The translations under genes were made by a program, and so were the position numbers. DNA of 64,000 nucleotides from Larimichthys crocea (lineage: Eukaryota; Chordata; Actinopteri; Sciaenidae): positions 22,963,606-23,027,605 of the forward strand of contig NC_040017.1 of the NCBI RefSeq assembly GCF_000972845.2, written 5' to 3'. This document shows, piece by piece, positions 53,898 through 64,000 of the stretch. A model generated the notes under the pieces. That model did not search any database and had not been told where the DNA came from. It saw nothing but the letters and a program-made list of their open reading frames with translations. The stretch's first letter is position 1. The number at the start of each line of letters is the position of its first letter.

Positions 53898-54797
53898 GGG
53901 GCTGGTTTCAGGACTCGGAGTAGGACTGATAGAGAGAGGCTCACTGACAAAAAAGGGAATTGCAAATAAGCAAACAAAAATGTCTTAAATGTGTAAATTA
54001 GGGAGAAAAATAAGAGGGAAAAGCAGCTTTTCCCTGCAGACTGCTGCCTTAGATGAGAAGGGAGCAGCGAAACGTGATCAAGGGGAGCCGTGGAGCGGTG
54101 CGGCAGGCGTCAAGATGAGCACTCAGCCAGCGAGTGGCAGCTTCTCCTTTTCCAGTCAATCATTCATTACAGAGCCAAGTGCTGTGGAGGAGTGCCTCCT
54201 CTTTTTTGACCTATCATATTACTGCCTCTGTAAACTCCTAATCCTCCCTTCGTTAGATGGTGTCAACAGCCGACATGCTCTCACCCTGCTGCCTGCCGCA
54301 CTCCCTGCTCAGACACCTCCCAAGCCCTGCCAAGACCACGGAATTGACACTCTAATAAAATCGTTTGAAATTTAACAAGGTAGAACGGCACAACTTTATC
54401 CATCTTTTTCGGGGGGCTTTCATCCACCTTTTTGACTTGTTGTTTTTTCCCCCCCTTATCATTAGAAAGAGATTTAGAAAATTCTTTTAGTAATTAGTAA
54501 CTTTTTCCATCACACAAGCCCCACGGTTCACAGCAACACCAAGAAAGTCTGACTTTTACTCTTCGCTCTTTCATTGGCTGGTCGGAACGGCCTGGTTCTT
54601 TTTTTGCCTTGGGGCTCTTCCTGAGCAGGTGAAAGCCTGGAGGCAGGAACCAGCACATCAGCACTTCTTCATCCATCATGACTCTTTCATGGGGAGCCCG
54701 TCTCCTGAGCTTCTCGAGCAGCGCCCAGTGAGATGACTACTATAATGAGTCCAACAGATGAAAGCCCAGCAGGACAAAACAACATTCAGATACATCT

Positions 54798-54838
54798 ACA
54801 CACACACACACACCGACAGACACACACACACACACACC
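54798..54838. repeat. CA microsatellite
   Basis: CA array interrupted once by CGACAGA. Confidence 0.95.
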
Positions 54839-55051
54839 AGGGTTTCCACCAAAGAGGGATTTCGCTGTGTGAATGTTGTTATTTTAGGTAAACAAAATCA
54901 GAAGATTCTGTGTTTTGGCAGAAATCCAAAAAGGAGTTTAGGTGATTAGGTGATCGCGTCATGCTGATCACAAACAACAACAAGTTCATTCAGAAGAATA
55001 TCACATACACAACTGTCCTTCACATGCATTAGTGGACAGATCCCCCTTTCA

Positions 55052-55054
<3 letters not shown>

Positions 55055-55083
<29 letters not shown>
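55055..55083. repeat. CA microsatellite
   Basis: Perfect CA run of about 14 units. Confidence 0.95.
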
Positions 55084-55085
<2 letters not shown>

Positions 55086-57815
55086 TCCATACAGTGTGTG
55101 GATGGGTTTAGGTAAGGTCCCAATTTAGGCTGACAGATTCCAGATAGAAGATATTTAAAGAAATGACAGCAGTGATTTAGGATGGTTTTGAGTTTAGCTG
55201 AATGTGACACTGTCACAACAAAACTATTACAGTGAAACTATGAGCGAAGGCCAACTAAATTCATTAATTTCTTATTGACATCCAGCACATAAGCCTTTGT
55301 AGTCTGCTAGGATCTGAAAATATCTTTCCTTACTGGGAATATATATGTAAATTTGCGAGATAAACTTTGTCACGGTTGAGACACACCTACCACATAACAC
55401 GGTTTGAAAGATGTTAATTACCATATAAAATAAGCAATTGGCATCCTGCCCCATATGTCCCACTTTTTCAGTGAGGAAGATGGAAATGAGGTGGGGTAGA
55501 TTTGATTGTGACATGCTCTCCGTCTGTGCTCCACAATGTGTGGCTTTGCCAGTAACAGGCTAATATTCATCACAGCTCACCACCACCAGAACTAATGAAA
55601 GTCGACAAAATGTCTCTGCTGCCATCTTTGTCTAGCATCCGCTCAGGGTGAGCCTCCCTCTTTCCCTCCTTTCCTTTTCACCTCCCCTCTTTCCCCTCGC
55701 TCTTGAAGGGAGGGTGACAGCGGCATAAAATGGTGGCAAGCAAATGTGCCTTCCATGTGGCAGCAGTGGTGGGGGTGACAGGGCAGGCTGAGGCCAGCGC
55801 TATCAGCAGTGTATGGCTGCTGCTTTGAACAACCTGGATGGTCGCCATGGAGGATCAGGGCCGAGCTGATGAGACACCAGCGGTTACAAACAAAAGTGGT
55901 TCAATATCAAATCAAGAAACAGGCCACCCATCCCAAACAGAAAACAGTTTGATGAAATGTGAACTTAGTTTATAGGTCGCTTGTTAATACCCAACTGCAC
56001 GTAATCCAGTTATTCCTCACAGGCTATTTTAAACGTTTTATTGCATTTAAAATGAATTTCTATAGAACAATGGTTCATACTTTAAATGTGATGCTATTAT
56101 AGGTGTAAACATTAGATATAAATCTTTAAATTTAAGAGAGATTAAACACAGAGGAAGTCAGCTCTCTCAGACAAACCTGTTATATTTGGCTATATGTACA
56201 AATTCACGTGATTCATCTTGGAAGATATAAAATGTTAACATTTCATTTAAGTATATCCAGCCATGCATAAAGCTACTGAATAAAGCAAACTCCCTCTGTC
56301 CAGCATATTATGGTTGAGTCATTCGGGGCTATGTTAGTTAACCCTGAGCTCAGAGGATGATGAAGCAAGGGCATAAATCACAGAGTGAAACAAGGCAGAC
56401 TCCTCCGATTCATTAATGGAAATGATCTGTCAATATGCTGGAGTCAATTCACACGTGTCAGCTGGGCTCAGCACACAATGGGCCAGCCAACTTATGAACT
56501 CCCAGCACCACTCCACCGAGTCCATAAAACAACTGGCATCGCCGCTGGGGAGCACCCCGAGACACCACCCTCTTGCACAGACCACCAGATGACACAGATG
56601 GGGCGAAACCAAACAAAGACGAGAGTCCCTTTGTACAAGGAGGGACCCCTTTCAAAAGCCATTCATGCAACAAATTGGGGAAATCTGGCCATGCAACACT
56701 CTGGGTTTGCTCTTTTATTAGCGTGAGCCTTACGTCACAGTAAGTGAAATCAGATTTATGGCCCTCTGCTACAAAAAAAAAAGGTGGTTAAAATCAAACA
56801 CACTTTTAAGACACAAAAACTTTTTTTTTTAAAGCCACATTAACCAACAACAGTTTAGCTGTGTTATGTTAACTCAGAACAGCTTGTTATTTTGTACATG
56901 AACCACTGAGTATCTTCCAAAAAAAAAAAAAAGACCAAAACATCAACTTAAAAAAAAGCTAATGAGGAAAACTACACGCAAGGACAATGCTGATCCATCC
57001 TAACACGTCCTCTCCTCTAGAGCTGATGGATCGTTCGGCTAAACATAGAGCGAACTTTTCCCCACATGACAAATATTTATTGTTAAATCATCTTGACAAG
57101 CTCGCAAGCAAATGTAAGTTAATCGTAGATTCTATTTTTTGCCCGCTGTATCGGTTAAAGCTGCAGATCGCAATGATTCTTCGTAGTCAGAGATTAATAT
57201 CAGTCACAGGTACCGTAGGGCAACGCCTCCATTTTGTGGTAGCTTTAAACAGCATCAAGCTTGAGTACTTTCAAAGGCAACCCATCAGTTAGGGAGGTTT
57301 GTTTCCATGTAGGTCATTAAATGTGAGCACACAAGCTTTCTCTTATTAGGCCCTCTGCATTTTTCTTTTCTTGTTCTTTCTCAGCTGCACACCCGTGCTG
57401 CTGCAGCAATCTGCATAGAGAGACATTTGTCATCATTAGCCCTGCTCTGACAGTTGGCACCCGGCACCTCAGATCTCTAGGACTGGCAATTATGAACCCT
57501 TCATCCCTTATTTAGGCAACATTGCCTAATTTCATCACAGGCCTCACCAGCAGCATTTGATTACCAACAGCCCCAAACCTACAATATGCTACCAACTCCT
57601 CCATTGCTTTTTGTTTTTGCGCAATTTGCACCTACTGTTAGATCACATGACACGTGGGAGAGAACTGTGTTCAGTCAATCTGAAATTTGAAATTACTTAT
57701 AAGATACAAGAGCTGCGGAGAGGACGGTAGATGAGCATCAAGGGGTCAGTGGGCAGATGATTACAGCGCCCACCTTTAGATGGTAGACATCTCACAGACA
57801 TTAAGATTAATCGCA

Positions 57816-57833
57816 CTGCTGCTGCTGCTGCTG
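57816..57833. repeat. CTG trinucleotide repeat, 6 units
   Basis: Six perfect CTG units, non-coding, about 4.9 kb upstream of mab21l1. Confidence 0.93.
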
Positions 57834-60800
57834 CCGACTTTTACAACAGACAAGATGGGAGTCGGGCATGTAGTTTTCTTTGATAATAAAAGAAAATAAA
57901 AAAAGAGCTGCTGGTTGAGAAATAAACTAGTCAATATTTTTTTTTTGTAAAAATCTATGCCCTAACAATTTGCAGACAACAACAAGAAAAGCACGCCGAA
58001 TAAAGTAATAATAAACGACGAGTCTGCTCCAGTCTGCTACACTCCAAATGTTTAGCATTGTCATGTACAACAAAATACAATCCTAAACTGTGCGCTAATA
58101 AAACAAGTAGAAAGCACTGCACCAGCACTTTTGCTGCATTCAACTGCCAACTGCATAACCTGTGCAGGAGAAAAAAAAAGAAAAGTGCACTGAACACAAG
58201 CTGTATTTTCCTTCCGTGAAGCAAAGCAGACATCTTCTGGATCAGTATTTTTGGCAAACAAAACTGAATTGTATCCATGTTAAATTCATGCAAATACATG
58301 CATGTAATTTATCACAAAGGCTGACAAGCGTACCATATTGCAGAGGGGAGGGGTGAAGGGCCAAATGAAGCTGAGACAATCAATTAAGTTTTTTTTTTTT
58401 TCATAATTTACACTTTTCTCTCACCTTTCTTAAAATTTTCATCATGCTGATAAGTCTGGTGTTTTGTGTGTGTATATGTTATGGGATTCGGAGCCTGTTG
58501 AATTGATCACTCTCGCGGAGCCTCTGGCTATGTGGTCTAAGCTTCCTGACTTCGCCAATGGAGGCTGCTAATGCACAGCAGAGGATAAAACAAATGAATG
58601 GACACAATCCAAAGGGGGTCCTCAGAGCAGCTCCAGGCCCCAAAAAATTAACTGGCCTCCTACAGAGACACCATATTGCCTGGAATAATAATGTTCGGTT
58701 ATTAAAAATCCCAATGACAATTTCATTTTGTGACAAATAAAATTATAGAAAATGTGTCAACGTGAGTGGCTATCCCATGAGATTAAAACATATTATTTCT
58801 CACAGTTTGACAGCCTGTGTTGATGTCACTTCTCTGATGTGTCACTGCTTTTAATCTGATTTATATAGAAATATGTCATCCTATTAAGTCCACTTTGACT
58901 AATCTGCATATTAGCTTGGGAGCTAGCTGGTAAATTCCCTTTATATGGGGTATGGCTTGAAATTCTCTAAACTAAATGACCTCAGGAAATTGATAAAACA
59001 CATATGGCAGGCCTTATTTGTGCTTGTGTAACGGGATTATTAAAATAATAAAATGTCATACATAATTACGATGCCATTCAGAAGATCTGCTCTTCAAAAA
59101 GGTCTCGATTCAGCTTAAAAATCAACAAAAATGGCTGTACATATATAATGTCAAAGCTATTTTGTTAACAGTCGTGAGGTAATACAGGAAATAGAAACTT
59201 AAAGACAGCATGCATAAATATTTCTGCGAAACCTTTTGTTTATAAAATATAGTTGGAGCCAAAGCCACAGAGGATTGTTGGTCAATTCAGCCAACCAACA
59301 TTCATCTTTGTGGTGCATTGGGTTTTCATTCCCTCCCTTGGAGACTCACTTTTTTCAAAATATTATTGTTCTTTATTGGACGCTCGAGGCTACACAGCGT
59401 TTTGTACATACCATAGAAATAATCATCTTATTTACACAGATTAAACTCATTTGTATATGAACACATATGTGTTAGTTCCATACATATTTATTACTAAATC
59501 GTGTGTATGAATACTACATAAAGCCTTGAGGAGAAAATATGAAATCGAGCAACATACATACAATGACTTTGGCTACAATCATTAGAATATCATTTCAAGT
59601 CACTCAAAAGCACGAGCGGTGTCATCAAAGGGCAATTTTAGCCATCAGACAAGCACCATTGACCTTATGCCCGGCCATGTTAACAGGACGATCAGTCTTA
59701 CAAGAAGAAAGGAAAAAGAAAAATGGAGGAGAAAAAATGAATAAGTGTAGAGGCATGCTCTGGAAACAAAGAGGCCTTCAAAACAGGGTCACATGCTCAT
59801 GCAAAATTAGGGGAAGTAGAAGTCATTGTATTGATTTACACAATCGTGCATGCGTTTTTTGCTGGGTCAGAAATAGGCCTTTGCTGGAATCACAGCCCCA
59901 TATATCACACTGTAGGGCCTCCAATAGCCTGGCGGGGTGGCGAATGAAGCAACAAAGCTTGCAATGTTGTAATGGTAAAGATATGGGTAGGAAGATTGGA
60001 TTGTCTTAGGCTGGACCTGACAACTGCTGGAGTCTTGGGACTCAAGAGCAGGTTGAGTTACTGTGAGATCTGTGCAGCCACATGCTTTAGATTAAGAGGT
60101 GATAATCTCAATGAAAATCCCCCCTTCTATCACGCATACGAACGGGCCAAAGGCTGGAGCACAAACTCAAGAGGTGCAACTGGATTCTGAGGTATCTGAC
60201 TTGGAGCAAGATAGCCTGGAAAGTGAGGCTAGTCTGGTTTCAATAAAAGTCTAAGTACCTGCTGGGCCACAGACAGTGGGAGAGAGTGAGAGAGAAGACT
60301 ATCAAAGCCTGAGAGGGGACGAGGCTTTTAGCTACCTCTCACCACATGAAAAACTTCCATAATGTCCTCCATATCCTCCAGAAATATGTCAGCAAGAATA
60401 TAAATATATGGTTGTGAAATTTAATCAGATATAAATGTGGTGAAAACTACAATACGTATCAAATCTTATTATTTAATTTCAGAATTAACCTCCACACAAA
60501 CCTCTATCTTGTTCCACAATTACATTTATGGAAATAAAAAAAAGATGTTACTCCCTTATCTGTCATTTCTGCCTGGTAACAGTGTGAAATTATCACTGGG
60601 GTTTTTTTTGCCAAGAAGCTACTGGCAGTGTGTCCATGACAGGCTGTGATGATAATGGGAGTCACCTATCTATCAGGGTCCTTCCCGCACACGCCACCTC
60701 CTGCTCAGCCGCATCCATGTAGTGAGAGTCAGAGCTGACGTGCTGCGCTTTGCCCTCATAATGTCTGGTCTTATGCAGTTCTGACTTGAGCAGAGATGAG

Positions 60801-61020
60801 TGTAAATGCCTTTGTGTTCCTTATCTGATCCGCGCAGCATTATCTTTTTGAAGTCCTCTTCAAAGGATGCACTGTACCTCGTGAGATGGCGTGCCAGTGC
60901 AATGATGAGAGCCAGAGAGGGTTTAGTGTGGATGCAACATCTCTTTATTGTGAATCACTGTCTGCATCAGACCAACATACAGCTACATCTGAAAACAACA
61001 CACATCACGGGACTTCACGT

Positions 61021-61100
61021 AAATGAGAATTCTTAGAAATATTGGCAATTAATTTAATAGTAAATGAGAATTCTTAGAAATATTGGCAATTAATTTAATA
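61021..61100. repeat. 41-bp tandem duplication
   Basis: AAATGAGAATTCTTAGAAAT begins two adjacent copies, at 61021 and 61062. The copies are identical over at least 39 nt, through GGCAATTAATTTAATA. The identity implies a recent duplication. It lies about 1.6 kb upstream of mab21l1. Confidence 0.92.
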
Positions 61101-62603
61101 ATTAATTAACATTTTTTAAACATCCAAACCATGTTTTTTATGCTATTGTTGATTTGTTGTTGTTCCGCTTCACTTGTTGTTGATGAAAATATTTATATAT
61201 TTATCATTACCAATAACAGATTGATGTAGAGTGTTCATGTGTATTATTCTCTTCAACTTAACACTGGATTTAGATTACTGACATTAATAAAATCAATAAT
61301 AATTTCAACATAACAAGCGTTTCTAATATAAAATAATAATTATGAAAACCTTTTTTGCATATTCTTCTTTCGTTTGGCAGATGGACACAATAAAACATTA
61401 CAGAGTTTTGTAAATGGGTTAATGTTCTTTTTGTGCAATGTAAAGAAATGTGTGTTGAGATCACAACCATTATATTTATTTCCCTACAATATCCATTATT
61501 TAAATAAAATTTAAGTGCGTGGAGCGTTTGCTCAACAGATCACAGGCTGTTGCGGCACACAGAGCAAAACAAATACGACTTCTGAATCTGCATCTGCAAC
61601 ACAAGCTCCACATATAAACTCTCCTATAGGTCACAGCCACTGATAATTAATGCGTCAAACATAATGGCAATGCTTAATATAAATAGCACAATAACTTTCT
61701 CAGCTTCGAGAAATAAGTCTGCTACCTCACCAGAGTCTTCAGTGAATTTAAATAACGCGGAATGTTTTAATTAATCATCTAATTTGTGTTTATTTGCACT
61801 AACACGTGGCTTCAAAACGCAGAAAAGAAACTAAACCTCGTTTCAAAAAAAATAAATTTATATTTAAAGTAACAAAAACGACTTAAATTATTCTAAATTT
61901 ATCTGATGTGCCTTACATAGAAGAAATAAGACCCGGTCCACTGGAGAAAAGGAAAAGGCTTATATAATATTGCAAATGTAATGTTTTATTATCCGAAGAC
62001 ATAAAGAGCTTCATTTAACAATTCTAAATCCACCTACTGTTTCATATTTGATTCAATATAGCTGACTAAAAAGCAGGAAGATAGAGTCCAGGAAAAAGCA
62101 GCGTAACGCAGTAAAAATGCTCTTGTTGTTTTGTTTTTTCTTCTCTCCATGCGTAGGTGTACTTCCGCTCCTCGATATACTACTACTACCTGTACTTTTT
62201 ACTTGTATATAACACCCGGGGATGAATTTGTTTTCGATAAACTGGGAAGCGGTGACGCATCAGACAGCGATTGGACATCTTGGTTTCAACTCCTCCCTTA
62301 TAATAAAGAGTGTGTGTGTCTCCTGTTGTAAAACACAGCAACACCGGGCTGCGTCAGGAGGGCACACTCCACTCTGCGCAATTACGCGGACTCTTACCTG
62401 GCACGGTGATCAGAGAAAAACCAAAAGGCTGATTTTTTTTTTTCTTCACAAAGGCTGAAATGGACTTTTAAAAAAATCAGACCATCCTGATAAATTCGAG
62501 GACTTGCTTCGAGCACTTCAATGCAGTTTACGGTACAACAGCTGTGAATGTTATGATATGATTATTACGCATGTGCTCTGAGCACAGTTTTGAATAGTTG
62601 TCT

Positions 62604-62611
62604 TATAAATA
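62604..62611 (+). promoter_or_regulatory. mab21l1: Candidate TATA box for mab21l1
   Basis: TATAAATA lies 124 nt before the start codon. Initiation about 30 nt downstream would give a 5' leader of about 100 nt with no upstream ATG. Other TATA-like runs occur further up (near 61960 and 62205), so the assignment is tentative. Confidence 0.35.
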
Positions 62612-62734
62612 GACATTTTTTTTCTTTTTAAATTGCTTCTTTCTTCTCTAAAATTGGCTCCCGTACAAACAGCCGCGTTGGATCCCTCGGCTTATTGCGA
62701 GACTCCGGTTTATAACCCGGATCTCTGCCCTAAT

Positions 62735-63814
62735 ATGATAGCCGCCCAGGCAAAGTTGGTGTATCACCTCAACAAATATTACAACGAGAAATGCCAGTCT
62801 CGAAAAGCCGCCATCTCCAAGACCATCCGGGAGGTGTGCAAGGTGGTATCGGATGTCCTGAAGGAGGTCGAGGTGCAGGAGCCCCGCTTCATCAGCTCTC
62901 TCAGCGAGATGGATAATCGTTTCGAGGGACTGGAGGTCATTTCACCCACCGAGTTCGAGGTTGTGCTCTATCTGAATCAGATGGGAGTATTCAACTTTGT
63001 GGATGACGGATCGCTCCCGGGCTGCGCCGTGCTCAAGCTCAGCGACGGCCGAAAGAGAAGCATGTCTCTCTGGGTTGAATTCATCACAGCCTCCGGTTAC
63101 CTCTCGGCGCGCAAGATCCGGTCGAGATTTCAGACACTGGTGGCGCAAGCAGTGGATAAATGCAGCTACAGAGATGTTGTCAAAATGGTCGCTGACACAA
63201 GTGAGGTGAAGTTGCGCATTAGAGACAGATATGTGGTGCAAATCACGCCGGCGTTCAAGTGCACTGGGATCTGGCCACGCAGCGCTGCGCACTGGCCTCT
63301 CCCTCACATCCCCTGGCCGGGACCTAACAGAGTGGCAGAAGTGAAAGCGGAAGGTTTCAATCTTTTATCCAAAGAGTGCTACTCCCTGAACGGCAAGCAG
63401 AGCTCAGCAGAGAGCGACGCCTGGGTCTTGCAGTTCGCCGAGGCCGAGAACCGGCTCCTGCTGGGTGGATGCAGGAAGAAGTGCTTGTCAGTACTCAAAG
63501 CATTACGCGACCGTCACCTCGAACTGCCCGGACAGCCCCTGAACAACTACCACATGAAAACTTTGGTTTCCTACGAGTGTGAGAAGCATCCCAGGGAGTC
63601 GGACTGGGATGAGAACTGTCTCGGCGACCGTCTGAACGGGATACTATTGCAGCTTATTTCGTGTTTGCAGTGCAGAAGGTGCCCGCATTATTTCCTGCCC
63701 AATTTAGACCTATTTCAAGGAAAACCTCACTCTGCTCTAGAGAACGCAGCCAAACAGACTTGGCGACTGGCAAGAGAAATACTGACCAACCCCAAAAGCT
63801 TGGAGAAACTCTGA
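62735..63814 (+). CDS. mab21l1: Mab-21-like 1, single-exon nucleotidyltransferase-fold protein
   Basis: Intronless 359-residue protein, the exact length of vertebrate MAB21L1, starting MIAAQAKLVYHLNKYY and ending ILTNPKSLEKL. The family has a cGAS-like nucleotidyltransferase fold but no confirmed enzymatic activity. It is needed for eye, neural and craniofacial development. The acidic pair E73/E75 in PTEFEVVLYL is the family's active-site strand. E49 and R51, whose equivalents are altered in MAB21L2 eye malformations, are intact. MAB21L1 is preferred over MAB21L2 from SEMDNR, VADTSEVKLRIRDRY, AHWPLPHIPWPG, KTLVSYECEKHPRESDWDE and the C-terminal LEKL. The frame is open for 34 codons upstream but without an ATG, so the start is 62735, with A at -3. 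It lies antisense inside an nbea intron. Confidence 0.97.
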   Translation: MIAAQAKLVYHLNKYYNEKCQSRKAAISKTIREVCKVVSDVLKEVEVQEPRFISSLSEMDNRFEGLEVISPTEFEVVLYLNQMGVFNFVDDGSLPGCAVLKLSDGRKRSMSLWVEFITASGYLSARKIRSRFQTLVAQAVDKCSYRDVVKMVADTSEVKLRIRDRYVVQITPAFKCTGIWPRSAAHWPLPHIPWPGPNRVAEVKAEGFNLLSKECYSLNGKQSSAESDAWVLQFAEAENRLLLGGCRKKCLSVLKALRDRHLELPGQPLNNYHMKTLVSYECEKHPRESDWDENCLGDRLNGILLQLISCLQCRRCPHYFLPNLDLFQGKPHSALENAAKQTWRLAREILTNPKSLEKL

Positions 63815-64000
63815 GGTAAAACATGTTAGTTCACCTCGTCTTACAATTTGTGGTAGAGGCCTCATAAACGGACAGGAAAAAAATAAATAAAAAAGCCAAC
63901 CAATTTGCAAAGTCTTGTGAAATGTGACTGTCCTCTGTTGTTAAATATGTTTTGGCCTAGCCTGTTTCAAAGACGACTTTTATGACAGACAGTTTTAGTT
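63815..64000 (+). other. mab21l1: mab21l1 3' UTR (start)
   Basis: Non-coding sequence after the TGA. Overlapping AATAAA hexamers at 63882-63887 and 63886-63891, about 70 nt past the stop, could act as an early poly(A) signal. The true 3' end may be beyond the window. Confidence 0.5.

Larger units (their letters stand above)
44258..64000 (-). other. nbea: nbea intron (partial, more than 19.7 kb) hosting mab21l1
   Basis: I searched for the next upstream nbea exon (end of the previous PH segment) and found none, so the intron continues past the window. It holds CA/GT repeats at 45101-45143, 53861-53897, 54798-54838 and 55055-55083, a CTG run at 57816-57833, a 41-bp tandem duplication at 61021-61100, and mab21l1. 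Many complex stretches between 45 and 61 kb may be regulatory. Confidence 0.75.

Noticed and set aside
59539..60009. 156-codon + strand frame
   Set aside because: No similarity recognised, Cys/Arg-rich random composition, overlapping other short frames.
62633..62734. Open frame extending mab21l1 by 34 codons to a 393-residue product
   Set aside because: It has no ATG (begins at TTG) and the family is 359 residues from MIAAQAK. Kept only as a note on the leader.
62942..63307. 121-codon minus-strand frame inside mab21l1
   Set aside because: Antisense shadow of a GC-rich conserved coding exon, with no recognisable domain.

Overview
This is vertebrate genomic DNA, almost certainly from a teleost fish and probably a percomorph. 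The evidence is split genes with GT-AG introns, orthologues of vertebrate neuronal genes, very compact introns compared with mammals, abundant CA/GT microsatellites, and short terminal-inverted-repeat elements of a kind I know from fish genomes. There is no prokaryotic, plasmid or viral gene content.

Three genes are present. (1) On the + strand at 611-6808 lies the 3' two-thirds of a doublecortin-like kinase gene, dclk1. Its 13 constitutive coding exons in the window cover the end of the second doublecortin domain, the Ser/Pro-rich linker, the complete CaMK-type kinase domain and the C-terminal tail. An additional 74-nt alternative exon shifts the last exon into a second reading frame. The 3' UTR probably runs to about 8.89 kb. 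(2) On the - strand at 44257-10694 lies the 3' end of neurobeachin, nbea. Seventeen coding exons, all phase-consistent, encode the last 751 residues: the end of the PH-like domain, BEACH and the WD40 repeats. Its 3' UTR probably runs to about 8.9 kb, meeting the dclk1 3' end. (3) On the + strand at 62735-63814 lies the intronless mab21l1, a 359-residue nucleotidyltransferase-fold developmental regulator. It sits in, and antisense to, a large nbea intron that leaves the window on the right.

The order dclk1 (tail to tail) nbea (host of antisense mab21l1) matches the mammalian DCLK1-NBEA-MAB21L1 locus. Whole-genome duplication gave teleosts extra copies, so this could be the a or b copy of dclk1/nbea. 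Residues that separate the paralogues support DCLK1, NBEA and MAB21L1 over DCLK2, LRBA and MAB21L2.

The rest is intron and UTR. The nbea introns carry microsatellites, one hAT-like non-autonomous transposon with recognisable 8-bp target duplications (15.9 kb), and two copies of a fish MITE in opposite orientations (27.2 and 32.0 kb), the first probably containing a nested retroelement tail. Several complex, non-repetitive intronic stretches look like conserved non-coding regulatory DNA, plausibly enhancers for mab21l1, but this cannot be shown without alignment. I found no tRNA, rRNA, CRISPR array or novel gene system. The most notable coding feature is the dual-frame terminal exon of dclk1.
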